This document shows positions 6,793-7,476 of a stretch of 7,476 bases of DNA, piece by piece. The stretch lies in the NCBI GenBank assembly GCA_003132905.1, contig PKZC01000465.1, positions 1 to 7,476 of the forward strand. The letters run 5' to 3'. Source of the stretch: Bryobacterales bacterium. Its GTDB lineage: Bacteria > Acidobacteriota > Terriglobia > Bryobacterales > Bryobacteraceae. Under the pieces are notes generated by a model that saw only the letters and a program-made list of their open reading frames with translations, did not search any database and was not told the DNA's origin. Every line of letters begins with the position of its first letter. Within the stretch, counting starts at the first letter, position 1. Position numbers and translations under genes: made by a program.

Positions 6793-7476
6793 ATTTACCG
6801 GCGAGCGAGTAATTCCCGGCCAAGTGAATGACGACCTTTGGAGCGAGCACATCGCACGCTATGCATTCGCTCGCCGATACGCGCGGAACAAGCGCGTGCT
6901 CGATGCAGGTTGCGGCACAGGCTACGGATCGGCCGAACTTGCGCAATCAGCCGCTGAAGTAACAGGCGTAGATATCGCCGGGGACGCAATTGAGTATGCA
7001 AGTGCCAATTATCCGATACCTGGTTTGAGCTTCATCGAGTCATCCTGCACGGCCGTTCCCTTCCCGCCAGCGTCTTTTGATCTTCTCGTCGCATTTGAAG
7101 TAATCGAACACCTGCAGGACTATCGTTCTTTTCTCGATGAATGCTCCCGCGTGCTCACTCGCGAAGGCCTGTTCATCGTGTCGTCGCCCAACAAGCGCTA
7201 CTATGGCGAAACACGCGCGGCTACAGGGCCAAATCCATATCACGAACACGAATTTGAAGCCGAAGAATTTGTGCGGGAATTGGAACGCGTCTTTCCCAAT
7301 GTTCAGTTGCTTCTGCAGAACCGGGTGGAGTCGTTCGCGTTTCATCCGCCTGTCGGCTTCTGGCCTGCCGAAGCGCGCATCGATGGCGGAGGCGGGACTG
7401 CCCAAGACGCGCATTTTTTCATCGCGCTTTGTTCCCGCGCACAGTTGCCTGAGCCAAAGTCGTTCGTATACGTTCC
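6785..7476 (+). CDS. Class I SAM-dependent methyltransferase, glycan-locus type, C-terminus cut by window edge
   Basis: The frame stays open from TTG 6785 to the window end, giving 230 residues plus two bases. It has the N-terminal sequence VEFTGERVIPGQ (2-13), common at the start of methyltransferases in polysaccharide clusters, then motif I LDAGCGTGYG (39-48), the acidic residue D63 in VTGVDIA, motif FDLLVAFEVIEHL (98-110) and the SSPNKRYYGE segment, all typical of a Methyltransf_11/23-like Rossmann fold. It probably methylates a sugar, perhaps the terminal residue of the glycan exported with the upstream ATPase; the substrate cannot be read from the sequence. It overlaps wzt by 8 nt, so the two are co-translated. 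The visible part already contains a full methyltransferase domain. Related proteins can continue into further domains such as glycosyltransferases, and whether this one does is hidden by the edge. An alternative start is ATG 6746. Confidence 0.9.
   Translation, partial: MVEFTGERVIPGQVNDDLWSEHIARYAFARRYARNKRVLDAGCGTGYGSAELAQSAAEVTGVDIAGDAIEYASANYPIPGLSFIESSCTAVPFPPASFDLLVAFEVIEHLQDYRSFLDECSRVLTREGLFIVSSPNKRYYGETRAATGPNPYHEHEFEAEEFVRELERVFPNVQLLLQNRVESFAFHPPVGFWPAEARIDGGGGTAQDAHFFIALCSRAQLPEPKSFVYV

Noticed and set aside
6743..7414. Minus-strand open frames opposite the end of wzt and the methyltransferase
   Set aside because: The plus strand encodes clear Wzt_C-like and methyltransferase motifs across this stretch; the opposite frames have no family features.

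Overview
The window is a stretch of bacterial chromosome with moderate GC content and densely packed genes. It most likely lies near the replication origin. The marker is the block mnmG (gidA), rsmG (gidB), parA (soj), parB (spo0J), a classic origin-proximal cluster, here with two tandem parS centromere sites just before parA. The protein sequences (PurD, MnmG, the Wzt-like ATPase and the methyltransferase) look to me like those of Acidobacteriota, but this is recollection of family resemblance and not a search. The phylum is about a coin-flip better than other Gram-negative groups. The Wzt/O-antigen export type of gene argues for a Gram-negative envelope.

Layout. Bases 1-862 (minus strand) hold the N-terminal two thirds of purD, cut by the window edge. 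A 41-bp divergent gap separates it from mnmG (904-2736), which overlaps rsmG (2720-3340, TTG start). The rsmG stop codon lies inside the first of two head-to-tail parS sites (3330-3343 and 3344-3357). parA begins 6 bp later (3364-4158) and overlaps parB (4118-5029, GTG start with a good ribosome binding site). An elongator tRNA-Met gene with encoded CCA (5030-5106, minus strand) abuts the parB stop codon with no spacer. A 357-bp non-coding stretch (5107-5463) follows. It contains three perfect TTGACA hexamers in plausible promoter positions, an inverted repeat, and several nested or consecutive potential RNA stems. The last part is a surface-polysaccharide locus: a Wzt-type ABC transporter ATPase with a C-terminal carbohydrate-binding domain (5464-6792), coupled to a SAM-dependent methyltransferase that runs off the end (6785-7476).

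Functionally, purD makes purine precursors. mnmG and rsmG modify tRNA wobble uridines and 16S rRNA. parA, parB and parS segregate the replicated origin. wzt and the methyltransferase probably export and modify a lipid-linked glycan. I see no defence system, CRISPR array, mobile element or clearly new system. The most notable points are the parS pair embedded in the rsmG stop/parA start junction, the zero-spacing tail-to-tail parB/tRNA arrangement, and the possibly leaderless or structured-leader control of wzt.
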